Virus record (IMG/VR): IMGVR_UViG_3300005607_000006
Location: 1-44,671 of that record
From: a virus
DNA: 44,671 nucleotides
Strand: one strand, 5' to 3'
Part shown: positions 6,939 to 15,616 of the stretch, piece after piece
How the letters are laid out: the number at the start of each line of letters is the position of its first letter
Numbering within the stretch: position 1 is the stretch's first letter
Translations under genes and position numbers: made by a program
Notes under the pieces: model-generated
What the model saw: only the letters and a program-made list of their open reading frames with translations
Told to the model about the DNA's origin: nothing
Databases searched by the model: none

Positions 6939-9359
6939 CTAGTAGCATTTCCAAGCACCCCTGATTCTCTTTGCCCATGCTCCTGCTTTATCGCCTGAGC
7001 TTGAGCACGTCGCACCTTGCGAAGCAGGTGTATCGCAATCAGAGCAATAAATCTCGGTTCCGTTTGCAGGTGCGCCAAGTGATGCAAATGCGATAGAAGC
7101 CATAGTCAGAGAACCTGTACCGTTCATAGTGATTGTCGCTGGTGTGACGGGATTACCTGCCGTTCCCGATGGAGCAACATTAAATGAAAGGGTATCGTTA
7201 TACAGCGTAATCCATTCGGCTGTGCCGTTGTTTCTATATACGTTGTTAGTCCCATTGTAATAGGCATTATGGTACAGGATGCCCATATCCAAAACCGTTA
7301 TACTCTCTAACAGGAGATTTCCGACTATAGCCCCAGGCTGGCTATTGTTTTTTGGTATATCAAGATAGGTCGGTGTGGAGCTAAAGCTGGTCTGTCCAAT
7401 ACGGAGCTTGTGGTTGGTCGAGTCATATCCAAAATTGGTGTCAGTACCGAATTGACCCGCGCCTGAGAAAAAAGCCATAGCACCACTGGAACCAACCGAG
7501 TAATTCGTAATAAAGCTATTGGTATCAAACGCTACCACTGTTCCGCTTGCGCCTGCCCCGTTTTGCGTAGGAGCAAAATACGGGCATACACTTGTCGGGC
7601 AATCTGTATTTACCATTCTTAATGCGGAAGGGAATGTACCAGAATGGGACTCAACCCATTTTGGACCAGTATTCTGAATCGTAACATTTTCGATAGATGA
7701 ATTGGCAAAAGACTTAGTATTGTCGAGATAGATATTGGCTACTGTGGCTGGGTCGCCGCCGCCTATATTCGTATTGTACCATTTGCTTGATTTGAAGTTG
7801 CCAGTAAACTCCACCGCCTTGCTCGTATGCCCGCTCGGCGCATTCGTGGTATCGTGAATCTCAAGATTGGAGAGCGTAGAATCACTAACATTGACAACCT
7901 TAATATGCTCATCATTTGCTTCAAACGTGCAGGCGTCTAGGTGAGAACCGGAAAGCTGATTTGGAGTGCCATCTGACAACGTGCCTAACAATGCCCCAAG
8001 ATGCGCATTTTCTATTCGGCATCCCTGGAGATTTGACATCGTGCCATTCAGAATCACCGCCGTATCAAAAGAGGTGCAATCTACTCCAGTCGCCGTTACA
8101 TTGCCTTGGAAGGAAACGCAGAACCCGCCGGGAGCCATGCCTATAAGATTATTGTTTGAGTCGGCACCGAGTCCCACAAAATCATTTACTACCCATGTTC
8201 CGTTATTTCCATTTGTGAGTCCCCTGTATGCGCGGCAAAGAACATGCTCAATTGTGCCACCTACAGAGTTAAAAAATGCTATGCAGTACCCAGTCGCAGA
8301 CGTATTCTCAATAGATAGGTTGCGGATAACGGTATTGCCCCAAAATGCACCGACCTCATCCACAATCCCGTCATTAGCGATATTGCCTACAATTTTGGTA
8401 AGCTCCCTTCCAGCTCCCTCAAGCTGAAACATATTCGTAGAGACAGTAGGCTTGATTGGAGCCGAGACTTTATAAGTGCCTGGAGGAAGGTAGACATGGA
8501 CATTATTGGCTGAGGATACAGCCGCGTTTATGGCGGCAGTGTCATCGGTCACACCATCACCCTTTGCGCCATAATTTTTCACATTTACAACATCTGTACG
8601 GATAAGCTTGATTTTGACTAATGGGGTTGAGGGATTGGGCTGGCACGTTAAATTAGACGTGAAATCATCGCTTTCTATCTCAAGCGTGGTTGAGAGCGAC
8701 GCGGAACAGGAAGAGGAGCCATTTGAGATTTGATTGAATGCGTCGCCATAAATACCAAAGCTGTAGCAGTTGCCTCCCTTTGTGAAACAGATATAAGGTG
8801 TCGGGGGGTCAGTCGTGGGGTCGAGATATATTTTCCCAGGATTTCCGATCCCAGCGGCAGGAGTGCCGGAGCCTACCTGATATGTGGCTATCTGACCATT
8901 TGCACCCGCCAAATCCTCTGTCGTAAGTAAGGTCTCATCTTGTGCAACCCAGCAGGCTTGAGATGAATCGTACAGAAATTGCAGAGAGTAGTTGTTCGTG
9001 AACGTATGCGATGTACGGGCGCAAACGCCATTTCCACTAGAAATAGTTACAGTATTTGTATTGCTCTTGCCAACTATGGTAATTATCTGTCCGTCCGAGC
9101 CAGGGGAAATCTGAGGATTGCTCTGCAAAGTAATCGCTCCGCCAGAGCTTTGAATAGCGATTGTTGAGCCTTTTGTAGAGTCAATCGTAGATGATTGGTC
9201 AAGTGTCTGTGATGTTTTTACAGGACGGAGTTTTTTAATCAGAGCGTCATCAATAACAGTGGGAATCGAATAAGCCCGTTGCTCGCAGATGATAGCAGAC
9301 AGCAAAAGAATCATAAAAACTAGGAACCATAACCTATGAAATAGATTGCTTCTTCTCAT
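6939..9359 (-). CDS. pectate-lyase-fold tail spike with signal peptide
   Basis: An 806-residue protein read from the ATG at 9359, which overlaps the previous stop (ATGA). The N-terminus (MRRSNLFHRLWFLVFMILLL...) is a signal peptide or membrane anchor. The Pectate_lyase_3 signature VKNYGAKGDGVTDDTAAIN lies near residues 256-275, followed by about 300 residues of beta-helix-like repeats with many Asn/Gly turns. The family forms trimeric beta-helices that bind or cut polysaccharide and is common in tail spikes. The C-terminus (CSDCDTP...GAWAKRIRGAWKCY) resembles short Cys-containing ends seen on many phage and environmental surface proteins. The signal peptide is atypical for a virion protein. 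Confidence 0.85.
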   Translation of the reverse strand: MRRSNLFHRLWFLVFMILLLSAIICEQRAYSIPTVIDDALIKKLRPVKTSQTLDQSSTIDSTKGSTIAIQSSGGAITLQSNPQISPGSDGQIITIVGKSNTNTVTISSGNGVCARTSHTFTNNYSLQFLYDSSQACWVAQDETLLTTEDLAGANGQIATYQVGSGTPAAGIGNPGKIYLDPTTDPPTPYICFTKGGNCYSFGIYGDAFNQISNGSSSCSASLSTTLEIESDDFTSNLTCQPNPSTPLVKIKLIRTDVVNVKNYGAKGDGVTDDTAAINAAVSSANNVHVYLPPGTYKVSAPIKPTVSTNMFQLEGAGRELTKIVGNIANDGIVDEVGAFWGNTVIRNLSIENTSATGYCIAFFNSVGGTIEHVLCRAYRGLTNGNNGTWVVNDFVGLGADSNNNLIGMAPGGFCVSFQGNVTATGVDCTSFDTAVILNGTMSNLQGCRIENAHLGALLGTLSDGTPNQLSGSHLDACTFEANDEHIKVVNVSDSTLSNLEIHDTTNAPSGHTSKAVEFTGNFKSSKWYNTNIGGGDPATVANIYLDNTKSFANSSIENVTIQNTGPKWVESHSGTFPSALRMVNTDCPTSVCPYFAPTQNGAGASGTVVAFDTNSFITNYSVGSSGAMAFFSGAGQFGTDTNFGYDSTNHKLRIGQTSFSSTPTYLDIPKNNSQPGAIVGNLLLESITVLDMGILYHNAYYNGTNNVYRNNGTAEWITLYNDTLSFNVAPSGTAGNPVTPATITMNGTGSLTMASIAFASLGAPANGTEIYCSDCDTPASQGATCSSSGDKAGAWAKRIRGAWKCY

Positions 9360-9733
9360 CTTTCTATTTTCCAATGCACTATAATTGAATTGCCCAGCCC
9401 CGGAGCCGCGCTTATGTTTATCGTGAACCCCTGCAACGTGACATTCGAAGCGGGAAGTATCACGACATCGGGCGGAGTTCCCTGCCCTGCTCTTGCTCCT
9501 TGCAGTATGATGTAATCAAGGTCTGGCTGGTCGTCATATCCTAAATCAGCAAAGACCACCTCAGCCGATTGGCTGTCTCCTGTTATTTGCACAGAGCCAT
9601 TTATGGGCTGCGTCCTTTCCTCGACCACTGCGATCCGTCTGTCCAGATCGCCGAACACGTAATTAAAGAATGCCGCATTAAGCTGTGTGACCCCGTCTGT
9701 CACTTTGTACAAAATTGCTCTCAAATTTTGCAT
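9356..9733 (-). CDS. small beta-rich tail-associated protein
   Basis: A 125-residue protein. A short helical N-terminus (about 1-40, including DRRIAVVEERT) is followed by a domain rich in Val, Ile and Thr, probably a beta-sandwich (about 45-125). It lies between the large tail protein gene and the pectate-lyase spike. It could be an adaptor or a small receptor-binding domain, as with short H-type-lectin-like proteins in tail-fibre clusters. No named family was recognised with confidence. It is translationally coupled to the spike gene. Confidence 0.65.
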   Translation of the reverse strand: MQNLRAILYKVTDGVTQLNAAFFNYVFGDLDRRIAVVEERTQPINGSVQITGDSQSAEVVFADLGYDDQPDLDYIILQGARAGQGTPPDVVILPASNVTLQGFTINISAAPGLGNSIIVHWKIER

Positions 9734-9742
9734 AAGCGTTAC

Positions 9743-12094
9743 CTAGCTTTCTATATCCGTTCTTTGCGCCACCGAGAAGGCATCAAGCGGAGTATCTGTA
9801 CTTCCAAGAATCTCTATCTTGAATGTATTAAGCGCAAGCGTGAATGTTGCCTTTCTGAGGGTCGAGCCATCCGGTAACAGCGTATCAATATAAGGCTGCG
9901 GCGGGCTTCCTGGGGCATCGGGATTGTGGACAGTTAAGTAGCCCGTCCCCGAAAGAATCTTTATATCGCAGACATCGTTTGCAGGACTACCGGGCTTCCA
10001 GTTCTTCAGAATAAGTTGGACAACTATAGTAGTGCTGGTGGATGCAAGATTTCTCGGTGTTGATATGTGAGTAAAAGAGTTCGCACCTCTGGATAAAGTG
10101 ACCAGCGAGTTCGTTAATCTGAGCGCCGGCATCGCGTCATTTGTGCCCACGAACGTAACCCTAAAGGGCAGGAGATCGGGAAGCGCCTGCAACTGCGTCC
10201 ACGTAAGCTCGTTTACCGGATACCAGACTCCATTCATCTGATACTCATAATAGAGTTGAGTCCCGTTTGGCACTACCGCCTGCGAGATTATATCTATCGT
10301 ATTCATTCCCCCAGCGAGAGATAGAGGAGTAAGGTATATCTGCACAAATGAACTCGGGAATTTGAGATATGAGAAATTGAGTCTCACAAATCTATCCGAG
10401 GCTCCTTGAATGAAAGCGCCACTTTGATTGTAGAACCAGGCGGGATAGGAAGGAGTTTGCTGTGTGGGGAAAGGCTGCCCAAACGTTGACTGCCCACACA
10501 TGTAGAGATAGTGAGCGCCTTGAGTCGTGATCACAGCCGCGTATCTTATCCCCGCCTTCACGAATACTGGTGTTGAAAAAACGAACTGTGTAGCTTTATT
10601 CTCGCCCGCACCTGAGTCCGCGCTCTTGATGTCTGAAGGGTTGACACTCGACGAGGCTATTACACGTGTGAGGTCGGGGAGACCATTTATCACCTCGCAC
10701 AAATGCAGATACACAGTTCCCGTCGAGCCATGCGCTGTAAAGAAAACCCCCACTGATGAGAGCCATCCGGTTGTGGAATTGAGAAATGTCTGCGCGACCT
10801 GCATTCCATTGAGCGATATTGGAGTGTTTATCGTGTACCAGTAGGGATTAGCAAAATAATCGCTCCAATAATGATCTATTCGTGATGATATGACAAGGCT
10901 CTCGTCATCCTCTATTGCGTATGAGTCCCCAGGCTCAAACAGGTTGTCCTCTATCGCGCTTGCGGCGTTATTGGATGCTTGATTCGCAAAAAGCCCAGTG
11001 CTCTGTCGCCACCTGCGCCTTGCAGGGGTTCCCTGCCTAAAATTATAGGTCTGTGCTTGGTACTGAGAAATGAGAAGGTACGCGATATAATCATCTTTAA
11101 GAGAGGCGAGGCTTGTCGTGCTTTTGGGCACGGGAAGTATGAGACCGTCAGGGTATTGGACGACTGTGGGGTCAGTAGGATTAAATAGCTGAATTGCTCC
11201 CGACTGTGAGGCAGCGGGAGGGAATTTAAGCCCCTCGTTAATCCTTGCATTGTAACTCGGATTTGCAATATCGCTCTTGCTCGTATCTACAAAATAATCC
11301 GTATCGGTGGCCGAGAACGTGCCAGGCGCGGGCAGCTGGTTTTGATTAAGAAGATAATTGACCTGCGCTATAAGCCATGCAATTTTAGCACCCCACGAGG
11401 GATCAACCGGATTCTGAGTGAGAGCAGCGTATTCAGATGTGAGTGTTTCCACGACCGGCTCTGTTGCGGCTTCCCAATTCTCTAATGATTCAATCCTCTC
11501 TTCATGGTCAAAAAGGTTCGGGAGCTGGTTTGTGGTATCGTTCTCTATCGCCTGTATGCCTCCCGGGTTCAACAATACATAGCCCAAAAGCACATGTCCT
11601 GTAGGGGCGCTCTGCTTTGATGGCGTGGGGGATTCCTGTCCGGGTGTAAGCTGAATGCTTACAATCCAGTCGTGCTCCATTGCAACCGATGACGGCTGCA
11701 CCTGTGGGGGATTCGTTACCTGTCCGTTTATAATCTGAACGAAATCACGCGGCTCTATATCGCTATCAAGTTCAGCTGTGAATGCAGAGACTGTTACATA
11801 TTTTTGGTCGGTGATAGGCAAATATGAGAATACCGACTCGGTAAGCTGGCTTCCGCTATCAGACGGATTAGGGAAGAGGTCATAGATTATTCCCGTAGTA
11901 CCGTCCCATAATTCTCCAGCTGCTATATATATCTCTGTTGCGCTCTTTTGAGTTATGGTTAGCCCGCGCACCATTTTTTGACCCGTGATGGCGCGCATTA
12001 CGAGCTTTGCTATGGTCTCATTTATAAACTGAGAAATATTGGTCAGGTCTAATGCTGGCAATTCTTGCAAGTCTCTAAAATTTACGATTCTCAT
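9743..12094 (-). CDS. large baseplate/tail protein, DUF4815-like
   Basis: A 783-residue protein with no signal peptide. The N-terminus (about 1-150), with IAAGELWDGTTGIIYD and a beta-rich region, resembles DUF4815-type baseplate or tail proteins found downstream of baseplate genes in contractile-tailed phages. The middle has beta-rich sections compatible with carbohydrate-binding or jelly-roll folds. It follows gpI directly and precedes the spike genes, so it is a probable fibre adaptor or baseplate-periphery protein. The start has GGGAG about 13 nt upstream. The family name is tentative; the structural role is well supported by position. Confidence 0.7.
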   Translation of the reverse strand: MRIVNFRDLQELPALDLTNISQFINETIAKLVMRAITGQKMVRGLTITQKSATEIYIAAGELWDGTTGIIYDLFPNPSDSGSQLTESVFSYLPITDQKYVTVSAFTAELDSDIEPRDFVQIINGQVTNPPQVQPSSVAMEHDWIVSIQLTPGQESPTPSKQSAPTGHVLLGYVLLNPGGIQAIENDTTNQLPNLFDHEERIESLENWEAATEPVVETLTSEYAALTQNPVDPSWGAKIAWLIAQVNYLLNQNQLPAPGTFSATDTDYFVDTSKSDIANPSYNARINEGLKFPPAASQSGAIQLFNPTDPTVVQYPDGLILPVPKSTTSLASLKDDYIAYLLISQYQAQTYNFRQGTPARRRWRQSTGLFANQASNNAASAIEDNLFEPGDSYAIEDDESLVISSRIDHYWSDYFANPYWYTINTPISLNGMQVAQTFLNSTTGWLSSVGVFFTAHGSTGTVYLHLCEVINGLPDLTRVIASSSVNPSDIKSADSGAGENKATQFVFSTPVFVKAGIRYAAVITTQGAHYLYMCGQSTFGQPFPTQQTPSYPAWFYNQSGAFIQGASDRFVRLNFSYLKFPSSFVQIYLTPLSLAGGMNTIDIISQAVVPNGTQLYYEYQMNGVWYPVNELTWTQLQALPDLLPFRVTFVGTNDAMPALRLTNSLVTLSRGANSFTHISTPRNLASTSTTIVVQLILKNWKPGSPANDVCDIKILSGTGYLTVHNPDAPGSPPQPYIDTLLPDGSTLRKATFTLALNTFKIEILGSTDTPLDAFSVAQRTDIES

Positions 12095-12121
12095 TATTTT
12101 TGTTTCTCCCTGATATGTGCG

Positions 12122-13486
12122 CTAATTTAAATCCAATACCGACTGTCCGGATGCAAACTCTCCTGCCATAATCCCTGTCCCAGCCCTTACTGTGCGATAC
12201 ACTGTAGTCTTTGCCCAGATTTCGACACCCGCTGCCCTTGAAAGCTGTACCGCCCATTCCATGAGTTCTATTTTCCCATCCGCATCGCCACGCTGAGGAA
12301 AACCGCCAATAGCATTCCCCACGAACATCGCGCCTGGCTTGGCTTTGCCAATCATATCAATCCATATTTCTCCTGTGAATTTGGGAAGATTGCCCAATCG
12401 CATCGCTCCCAGAAAACTCATCATGGGCACTTGAGGAAATTTAGCTCTCGACGGATCGAAGAGCTTAATCATCTTGTAGAGACGGTTCTCCGGGTGCGTG
12501 TCCACTATGAACGTCGAGTGTCCTATGAAAGACCCCGCATGGACTGGATAAACGTCCAGGTACCTATTCCTCAAAAAGCAGCCAAACTCCTGAGCCTGTA
12601 TGTGCTCCTCGGTGTAATATGTTTGGACTGGAGCAAGAGAAGGAATGATTGATAGCGGATGCCTTTTTTCCACCTCATCCTGGTACGGCCTCAAAAACTC
12701 GACTGAGTAATACCGTCTCTCAGGATGCTGGTCTACGGTAAAGCCGTAGTATTTATTTCCATTTGTCTTTATTCTGATTGAGTGGAGAGAGTTTTTCCCC
12801 AAATATATCCCATAGCCCATTTCTGGAAGCGCGAAGTTCTCAATGCCTGAGGCTTCTTTCTCTACTTGTTCCTGCGTGATTTCATAGATATTGAGCGGCA
12901 TTGCCTCTTGAGAGACAGGGTCATAGTAGTCAACCTCGTCTCCTATCCTTAAGATAGCATCCGTGCGAAATGGGAATGACGTGGAGCCTGGATAGGAGCT
13001 GGATATGCAATCAGAAACAAACATGGTTTTTTTCGTGGAGCCGTGGCGGAATTGATAAACCCTGATCTCAGGCATATCAGCGTAGAATGCATCCTTCTCC
13101 GCTTGAGTGAGTGTGTGGCCACAGAATGCTTTAGCGGGCGGCTGGAGATATTTGAGCTGCTTGAAATCTGTAAGGAGAGCCAGGTGAAGGGCAGAGCCGT
13201 AAAAAGTCCCCCTGCTTTTATAGAGATTAAAGAGGTTTTTGAGGACATTTCTCTTTCTCGTATCGTCAAAGTCATCCCTCAGATAGTCCTCTCCGGCAAG
13301 GGCATAGTAGAGCCAGGGTATCCACGAGTCGGGAGCAGAGTCGGGAAGGAGATTCTTGATAAATGATTCTAAGATAGCGTCAATTTCAAATAGCGGCTTC
13401 TCAACGGATTGTAAAAAGGCAGTCTGGAAGAATGTCCTCGCAAGGGGCAAAAACAACTCTGCCTTTGAGGTGGGTTTTATAGGCAT
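12122..13486 (-). CDS. I: tail protein gpI (P2 family) with C-terminal extension
   Basis: A 454-residue protein. Residues about 45-115 (LPDSAPDSWIPWLYYALAGE... then RNVLKNLFNLYKSRGTFYG) match the P2 gpI family signature, a baseplate wedge component. P2 gpI is about 176 residues, so the C-terminal 300 residues are an extra beta-rich domain of unknown role. The gene has its own upstream motif: TATAAATA-TTTGCA 34 nt before the ATG, with no Shine-Dalgarno sequence. It therefore opens the gpI-fibre transcription block, although the order gpJ then gpI is as in P2. Confidence 0.8.
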   Translation of the reverse strand: MPIKPTSKAELFLPLARTFFQTAFLQSVEKPLFEIDAILESFIKNLLPDSAPDSWIPWLYYALAGEDYLRDDFDDTRKRNVLKNLFNLYKSRGTFYGSALHLALLTDFKQLKYLQPPAKAFCGHTLTQAEKDAFYADMPEIRVYQFRHGSTKKTMFVSDCISSSYPGSTSFPFRTDAILRIGDEVDYYDPVSQEAMPLNIYEITQEQVEKEASGIENFALPEMGYGIYLGKNSLHSIRIKTNGNKYYGFTVDQHPERRYYSVEFLRPYQDEVEKRHPLSIIPSLAPVQTYYTEEHIQAQEFGCFLRNRYLDVYPVHAGSFIGHSTFIVDTHPENRLYKMIKLFDPSRAKFPQVPMMSFLGAMRLGNLPKFTGEIWIDMIGKAKPGAMFVGNAIGGFPQRGDADGKIELMEWAVQLSRAAGVEIWAKTTVYRTVRAGTGIMAGEFASGQSVLDLN

Positions 13487-13519
13487 TGATAGAAGAATAG
13501 AAGGGATTAAAAGAGGCTT

Positions 13520-13535
13520 TGCAAATATTTATAAA
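13520..13535 (-). promoter_or_regulatory. late-promoter-like motif upstream of gpI
   Basis: On the minus strand the sequence is TTTATAAATATTTGCA. Exactly 34 nt separate the final C of TTTGC from the ATG at 13486. The leader lacks a ribosome site and is pyrimidine-rich (CCCTTCTATTCTTCT). The core TATAAATA is the T4 late promoter consensus; use by a late sigma factor is inference. One of five copies. Confidence 0.7.
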
Positions 13536-13549
13536 CAAGCACATTAAGG

Positions 13550-14611
13550 TTAGATGGTATTTATAGTGAGAGCGCCCAACTCTGCTAATTCATACGGCAA
13601 AAGAGATATATTCTCCTGAGGCAATATAAGCTCGTCCACAAAATCAATCCCCTGCACACCTGAAAGCGTAGCTTCAATTTCTGCAATGCTTATCTTGCGT
13701 CCAAAAATCCACGTTAAAGGGTTAAATTCATTTTGCAGGGCGTTCTGCGCAAGGAGCCTGATCGTCTGAAGAGAATATCCCGGTAATAATCTTACATTTG
13801 CTGTGATATTGACAGGATGCAATACGGCAGGATAGCAATTGAGTGCGATGCCCTGGCTTCGCTTATCCTCTAAGTAAGCAATCACTTGTTCAATCAACTG
13901 TGAGTTCGCAGGAGTACCATCGGCTGCTAGAAGATATAAAGCAACCTGTCCTACATCTTCAATTGCCTTAGCCCTCGATATGCCTGAGACATCCACAGCG
14001 ATGTTCTCAAAATCTGAATTACTTATCGCTCTATAGAGAGTTCTTATTATTTGCCTTCCCCTGTCAAGCGTATCCTGATCTAATTCCGTATCAAATCCTC
14101 CCGCAAGAGGCTCGGCATTATAGACCTCCGAGACATACGGCAAATTCTGGTAGAGATGGATTATTGAATTTGCGGGGACGTTGCCGATTGAGCCTCCTGT
14201 CTCGCACTCAATTGACACATCCGCCTGGGTATCGCCAATTGGAATTACCACCTCCTGAGTAGATATGAATGTAAGCCCATTCTCATCTATAAAGCGTGTG
14301 CCAAGAGGAATGATGTAATCGTTTGGCTGCGCCTCTTCAAGAACAACCGTCATGGTTCCCCGCGCCGCCGTTGCCCCTTTCTTTATTACTCCGAGATAAT
14401 TCACCCAACTAATCAAACTAGCATTAGGAAGGATATTCTCTTTGATGCCAAGCAGTGAAATCATCTGAATTAGAGTGCCGAATACAATGACCAATGGATC
14501 GGCGGAGAGGAACGGGTAATCGGGAATTGCGCCCGTAAGGTCATTCTTGCCTTGAGTATAGAGTTCTGGATAAGTGGCCGTCCAAATCTGAGGGGGGGTT
14601 ACGCCTGCCAT
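13550..14611 (-). CDS. J: baseplate J protein
   Basis: A 353-residue protein of the Baseplate_J family, which forms the baseplate wedge with gpW and gpI. The family signature LAGGFDTELDQDTLDRGR lies near residues 171-188, followed by ISNSDFENIAVDVSGI. The length is close to P2 gpJ (about 300 residues). A strong AAGGAGA site precedes the ATG. It is followed by a promoter-like motif and then gpI, and preceded by gpW. Confidence 0.9.
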   Translation of the reverse strand: MAGVTPPQIWTATYPELYTQGKNDLTGAIPDYPFLSADPLVIVFGTLIQMISLLGIKENILPNASLISWVNYLGVIKKGATAARGTMTVVLEEAQPNDYIIPLGTRFIDENGLTFISTQEVVIPIGDTQADVSIECETGGSIGNVPANSIIHLYQNLPYVSEVYNAEPLAGGFDTELDQDTLDRGRQIIRTLYRAISNSDFENIAVDVSGISRAKAIEDVGQVALYLLAADGTPANSQLIEQVIAYLEDKRSQGIALNCYPAVLHPVNITANVRLLPGYSLQTIRLLAQNALQNEFNPLTWIFGRKISIAEIEATLSGVQGIDFVDELILPQENISLLPYELAELGALTINTI

Positions 14612-14625
14612 GATTTTTCTCCTTG

Positions 14626-15042
14626 CTAGCTAATCACAACCCATCTTGCTTCATCACGTAAATAAAGAAGCTCTACGGCTATTGTGACTTCGTGCTCAAC
14701 TAAAAAATAAACCGTGATTTTTAGCTGTTGAATCTCCGGGTTCTCTATTATTATCTTTTTAACCTCGCCTCTTGTCTCTTCCAGCAGTGCGTTATAGATT
14801 TCCAATCTTATCGCAGCTATTGTGGCGCGGTTAATGGGGTTATCTATATATAAAAATAAATTTGAGCCTAGCCAAGGCTTCATTACAACAGCACCTTTTG
14901 GGATGGTAAGCAAAAGGAAAATGCTTTGAGCAATGTGAGAAAGCCCAGCTTTCCTCTTAACCGTCCCTGCGCTTACATCAAAGTCAATTGGGTAAGCGCA
15001 CCCATTACCTAAAATAGAATCATAATCAGGAGCATGCGGCAT
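14626..15042 (-). CDS. W: baseplate protein gpW/gp25
   Basis: A 138-residue protein of the GPW_gp25 family, T4 gp25-like, which helps initiate sheath assembly at the baseplate. The ATG at 15042 was chosen because GGAGG lies just upstream, at the end of gpV, and because the alternative starts overlap gpV by about 85 nt. The family region SIFLLLTIPKGAVVMKPWLG and the helix that follows lie near residues 40-95. The order gpV-gpW-gpJ is P2-like. Confidence 0.85.
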   Translation of the reverse strand: MPHAPDYDSILGNGCAYPIDFDVSAGTVKRKAGLSHIAQSIFLLLTIPKGAVVMKPWLGSNLFLYIDNPINRATIAAIRLEIYNALLEETRGEVKKIIIENPEIQQLKITVYFLVEHEVTIAVELLYLRDEARWVVIS

Positions 15043-15043
15043 T

Positions 15044-15616
15044 CTAGTCCTCCAAGCAGCCAAATCCGCCAGGACCTTGCTGTCTGTCTCTCGGATACCC
15101 GGCATTTGTGTGCTCGGTAAGAGAGCCAAATTGGTCCCTGACGCTGCCGTGCACTATCAAATCCCCAAATATATGAAATTCATCGCACGTGAATCTGAAT
15201 TTCGCTTTCCCTTCGCAATTCCTGTGTGCAAGCATCTCCCAAAACTTTCCCGCCTTCCTCCCGGAAATGATATATGTGTCCCCATTGGCATATGATGGAG
15301 GCTTGTCATCATCATTGAAAGCCGATCCAAGGATAATTCCTTCCTCGTGCGATTCAGAGAGCGTGAGGCAGAAAACCATCTCGCCTAAGTCAGGCAGCCA
15401 GTATTCCTTGTCAACTTTTGTCTTATGGGCGACTACCTGATACCAGCCCGACTCAAGCGGTTTCATTGTCATTGGGTCTATAATATCAGGAAAATTCACC
15501 CTGCAACGGTGCGTCTTCGGGTCTCTGTTTATCACCACACCTTTCCTGTAGAAGTTTGCCCTTGCCCTCTGAAGCTCATGAATTGCTTCCCATATTCTTC
15601 GAAATTCGTCTATCAT
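15044..15616 (-). CDS. V: baseplate spike protein gpV
   Basis: A 190-residue protein of the Phage_base_V (P2 gpV) family, the membrane-piercing central spike. The OB-fold signature FYRKGVVINRDPKTHRCRV lies near residues 22-40, and the LGEMVFCLTLSESHEEGIIL segment near 78-97. The C-terminus ends in a Gly-rich tail (GPGGFGCLED). The usual metal-binding HxH tip was not identified. The start overlaps the end of gpD by 4 nt (ATGA). Confidence 0.88.
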   Translation of the reverse strand: MIDEFRRIWEAIHELQRARANFYRKGVVINRDPKTHRCRVNFPDIIDPMTMKPLESGWYQVVAHKTKVDKEYWLPDLGEMVFCLTLSESHEEGIILGSAFNDDDKPPSYANGDTYIISGRKAGKFWEMLAHRNCEGKAKFRFTCDEFHIFGDLIVHGSVRDQFGSLTEHTNAGYPRDRQQGPGGFGCLED

